The position numbers and the translations under genes are program-made. The notes under the pieces were generated by a model. The model was given only the letters and a program-made list of their open reading frames with translations. It made no database searches and was not told the origin of the DNA. From CAZUTK01 sp964623265 (GTDB lineage: Bacteria; Electryoneota; B3-LCP), in contig CAZUTK010000097.1 of the NCBI GenBank assembly GCA_964623265.1, positions 1 through 7,624 on the forward strand: a stretch of 7,624 nt of DNA. Reading direction: 5' to 3'. Of the stretch, positions 5,969 through 7,624 are shown piece by piece (the stretch's first letter is position 1; each line of letters opens with the position of its first letter).

Positions 5969-7387
5969 TCAACCGGAGTGATTCGTCACTGCGAGATAAT
6001 CCTTCTCGATTTGGTGAAAATAATGATCGAGGCTGTTGAACAAGAACCTCTTCAACTCCGCTAGATTCCAATCTTGATATGAAATAGGGCCGACCATTTC
6101 CCGGATACTTCCGGGCTGCAGACGCAAAACCAGTTCATTGCGATTCTCCTGCTTGATGTAGATTTTCCCGAATTCGAACTCCAGCAAAGCGGAAAAGATT
6201 CCAACTTCCCTGCCGCTGCTCAAGATGGCGAAGCTCAAGAGCTTCATAAACGGTTTTATGGGCAAACCCGTCTCCTCTACGGAAGAGAGGTTCGGCGAGA
6301 GGTGATATTCGTATAGGCTTTCGGACGGGGCATAGGTGTAGTTATGGCGCTTCGTGATCTCGGCGATCAGCGGGCTGTACTGGCTGTTGTTCTGCTGAAA
6401 TTTCGCGGGACCACTCAAGAGAAATTGCATAAACTTACTGTGAACTTTTTCTTTGAGGGTTTCACCGACTTCGCGGGCGATCGCCAATTTCGTCGTTTCT
6501 TTCGCTTCTTGATTGCGCTTGTCCGCGGCTTCCTCCGCATTTCCGGAAATGATCCTGTCGAAGATTTCCAAACGCGCCTCCAGATCGTTCACTTCCGATG
6601 GAAGGCGGTTTTCCAGGATGTCCAGCATCAGAGAAATTCCGGCTGCGCAGCCTTTTTCCAGCACAATGCACATCTCGGATAAATCCACTTCCACTTTGCC
6701 GACGTCGGGCAGACTCACATGGAGGGATAGTTCCGCCTTCCTGATCGCATCAAAATAGCGGCTGTGATCATCCAGCAGGACAGGACCGTATCCGGCATTC
6801 TCCATAATGAAATCGTTCAACAGCCTGGCGACGCGTCCGTTGCCGTCCATAAACGGATGGATCAGCGAGAATCGAAAGTGAAACCCGGCCGCAGATTCAA
6901 TCGGATGCAGACTGCCGCGGCTGTTCTGATACCAGGTCAACAGCGACGCCATCTGCGCGGCGACTTGATCGTATGGGACGAAATTGATTCGGGAACCATC
7001 CTTTCCGAGTATAGGGATGTCCCGAGTCTTGTAGACTCCCGGCAGATATCGTTGTTCCTGATCAATCGGAGTAGTCAGAATGCGATGCAATTCCAGGATC
7101 ACCTCTTCGCTCAAATCAACAGACTGCGCAGTCAAGGAGCGTAGATATTGAATCGCCTCCCACAGGCCCTTGATCTCATGGAACTCCCGCTCCAATTTCC
7201 CGCCCACCATCCGCTGAGTTTCCAAGTAATAGCGCGTCTCTTCGAGAGTCAGGCTGTTGTCTTCGAAAGCGTTGGTGAAATAGATGCGCCGTGGAATCAA
7301 AACGCGGTCTATTGCTGCGATTTGATCTTCGCGCAGGGGGCGCAGCGAATCCAGCTTATTCTTCAACTCATCCAGTGTTTCATACAT
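5969..7387 (-). CDS. Fic-family protein, probable AMP-transferase, with unrecognised C-terminal region
   Basis: A 472-aa cytoplasmic protein with no signal peptide or membrane segment. The N-terminus MYETLDELKNKLDSLRPL is typical of Fic proteins that carry their inhibitory helix at the front. The helix motif is TNAFEDNSLT (38-47): the inhibitory Glu42 is present, but the usual Gly after it is Asp43. GVYKTRDIPILG (117-128) suits the substrate-binding flap. The active site HPFMDGNGRVAR (177-188) is canonical, with catalytic His177, so AMP transfer from ATP to a target hydroxyl is likely; the target is unknown. Residues about 230-325 are helical and charged, possibly coiled coil. Residues about 326-472 match nothing I know, and I see no winged helix. 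The gene starts 4 nt after the permease stop, with GAAGG 10 nt upstream, so the two are probably co-transcribed. Confidence 0.93.
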   Translation of the reverse strand: MYETLDELKNKLDSLRPLREDQIAAIDRVLIPRRIYFTNAFEDNSLTLEETRYYLETQRMVGGKLEREFHEIKGLWEAIQYLRSLTAQSVDLSEEVILELHRILTTPIDQEQRYLPGVYKTRDIPILGKDGSRINFVPYDQVAAQMASLLTWYQNSRGSLHPIESAAGFHFRFSLIHPFMDGNGRVARLLNDFIMENAGYGPVLLDDHSRYFDAIRKAELSLHVSLPDVGKVEVDLSEMCIVLEKGCAAGISLMLDILENRLPSEVNDLEARLEIFDRIISGNAEEAADKRNQEAKETTKLAIAREVGETLKEKVHSKFMQFLLSGPAKFQQNNSQYSPLIAEITKRHNYTYAPSESLYEYHLSPNLSSVEETGLPIKPFMKLLSFAILSSGREVGIFSALLEFEFGKIYIKQENRNELVLRLQPGSIREMVGPISYQDWNLAELKRFLFNSLDHYFHQIEKDYLAVTNHSG

Positions 7388-7391
7388 ATCG

Positions 7392-7624
7392 TCAGACCTT
7401 CAAGAAGATGTAGCGGGCGCAGAAAACCGCTCCGAGCAGATACACTAGCCAGCTCACGCTTCGACCTCTGCCCGCAAAGAGCTTGGTCACAGGGTAAAGG
7501 ATGAAACCGAAAGCCAAACCGTCTGCGATGGAATAGGTCAGCGGCATACCGATCATCAGCAGGAATGCAGGGATGGCATCCGTCAGATCAGACCAGTTGA
7601 TTTTCGCGGCGGATTGCGCCATCA
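7392..7624 (-). CDS. NCS2-family purine permease (AzgA/PbuG-like), C-terminal part
   Basis: The last 76-77 residues of an inner-membrane transporter; the gene continues past the window edge, and the first Met visible is internal. The segment KINWSDLTDAIPAFLLMIGM followed by PLTYSIADGLAFGFILYPVTKLFAGRGRSV matches the C-terminal end of the AzgA/PbuG branch of NCS2, where the family reads close to DxTEAIPAFLTIxxMPxTYSIAxGIAFG. Members import adenine, hypoxanthine or guanine by proton symport; the substrate cannot be fixed from this piece. Two hydrophobic helices are visible (about DAIPAFLLMIGMPLTYSI and WLVYLLGAVFCARYIFL). The stop is 4 nt before the Fic ATG. Confidence 0.9.
   Translation of the reverse strand, partial: MAQSAAKINWSDLTDAIPAFLLMIGMPLTYSIADGLAFGFILYPVTKLFAGRGRSVSWLVYLLGAVFCARYIFLKV

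Noticed and set aside
5969..7387. Fic as the toxin of a two-gene toxin-antitoxin pair
   Set aside because: The inhibitory Glu motif is in the protein itself. The adjacent genes are a permease and nadA, and no small antitoxin frame is present next to it.
1..7624. tRNA or rRNA genes, CRISPR arrays, insertion sequences, attachment sites
   Set aside because: I saw no cloverleaf, spaced repeats, transposase or terminal inverted repeats; almost all bases are in the listed genes.

Overview
The window is a nearly gap-free run of bacterial genes, all on the minus strand, from a Gram-negative (diderm) bacterium. The evidence for an outer membrane is an Omp85/BamA-type beta-barrel ending in a C-terminal phenylalanine, next to a second exported beta-rich protein that is probably also a barrel. 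Hand counts of sampled lines put coding GC near 50%. No gene fixes the phylum. The mix of a divergent single-POTRA Omp85, a DUF502 protein and an orphan barrel would suit one of the poorly sampled candidate phyla near the FCB group, but that is a weak inference.

Read in the direction of transcription (high to low coordinates), the window opens with the C-terminal end of an NCS2-family purine permease (7392-7624). Four nucleotides later comes a 472-aa Fic protein (5969-7387). It has a canonical HPFMDGNGRVAR active site, an altered N-terminal inhibitory motif and a long C-terminal region I do not recognise. An AT-rich gap of 194 bp (5775-5968, about 35% GC by hand count) follows. It carries two exact DnaA boxes TTATCCACA in tandem, 11 bp apart, and a third consensus box TTATTCACA, all in the same orientation. 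This is the most unusual signal in the window.

Below the gap is a tight six-gene cluster that looks like one operon: nadA (quinolinate synthase), a DUF502 inner-membrane protein, a 630-aa exported putative beta-barrel, a single-POTRA Omp85-family protein, rsmE (16S rRNA m3U1498 methyltransferase) and a HIT-family hydrolase cut by the window edge. Junctions are a 4-nt ATGA overlap, a short overlap, then gaps of 7, 3-12 and 10 nt, so translational coupling is likely throughout.

The cluster combines NAD synthesis, cell envelope and ribosome maintenance. The barrel and Omp85 genes are the pair most likely to work together, in outer-membrane protein insertion or export. The DnaA-box gap is the only place in the window where I see room for a promoter for the six-gene operon, so it could link that operon to replication. 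It is less likely to be the chromosomal origin: there is no strand switch, no dnaA/dnaN/gidA neighbourhood, and the local GC skew does not diverge as expected.
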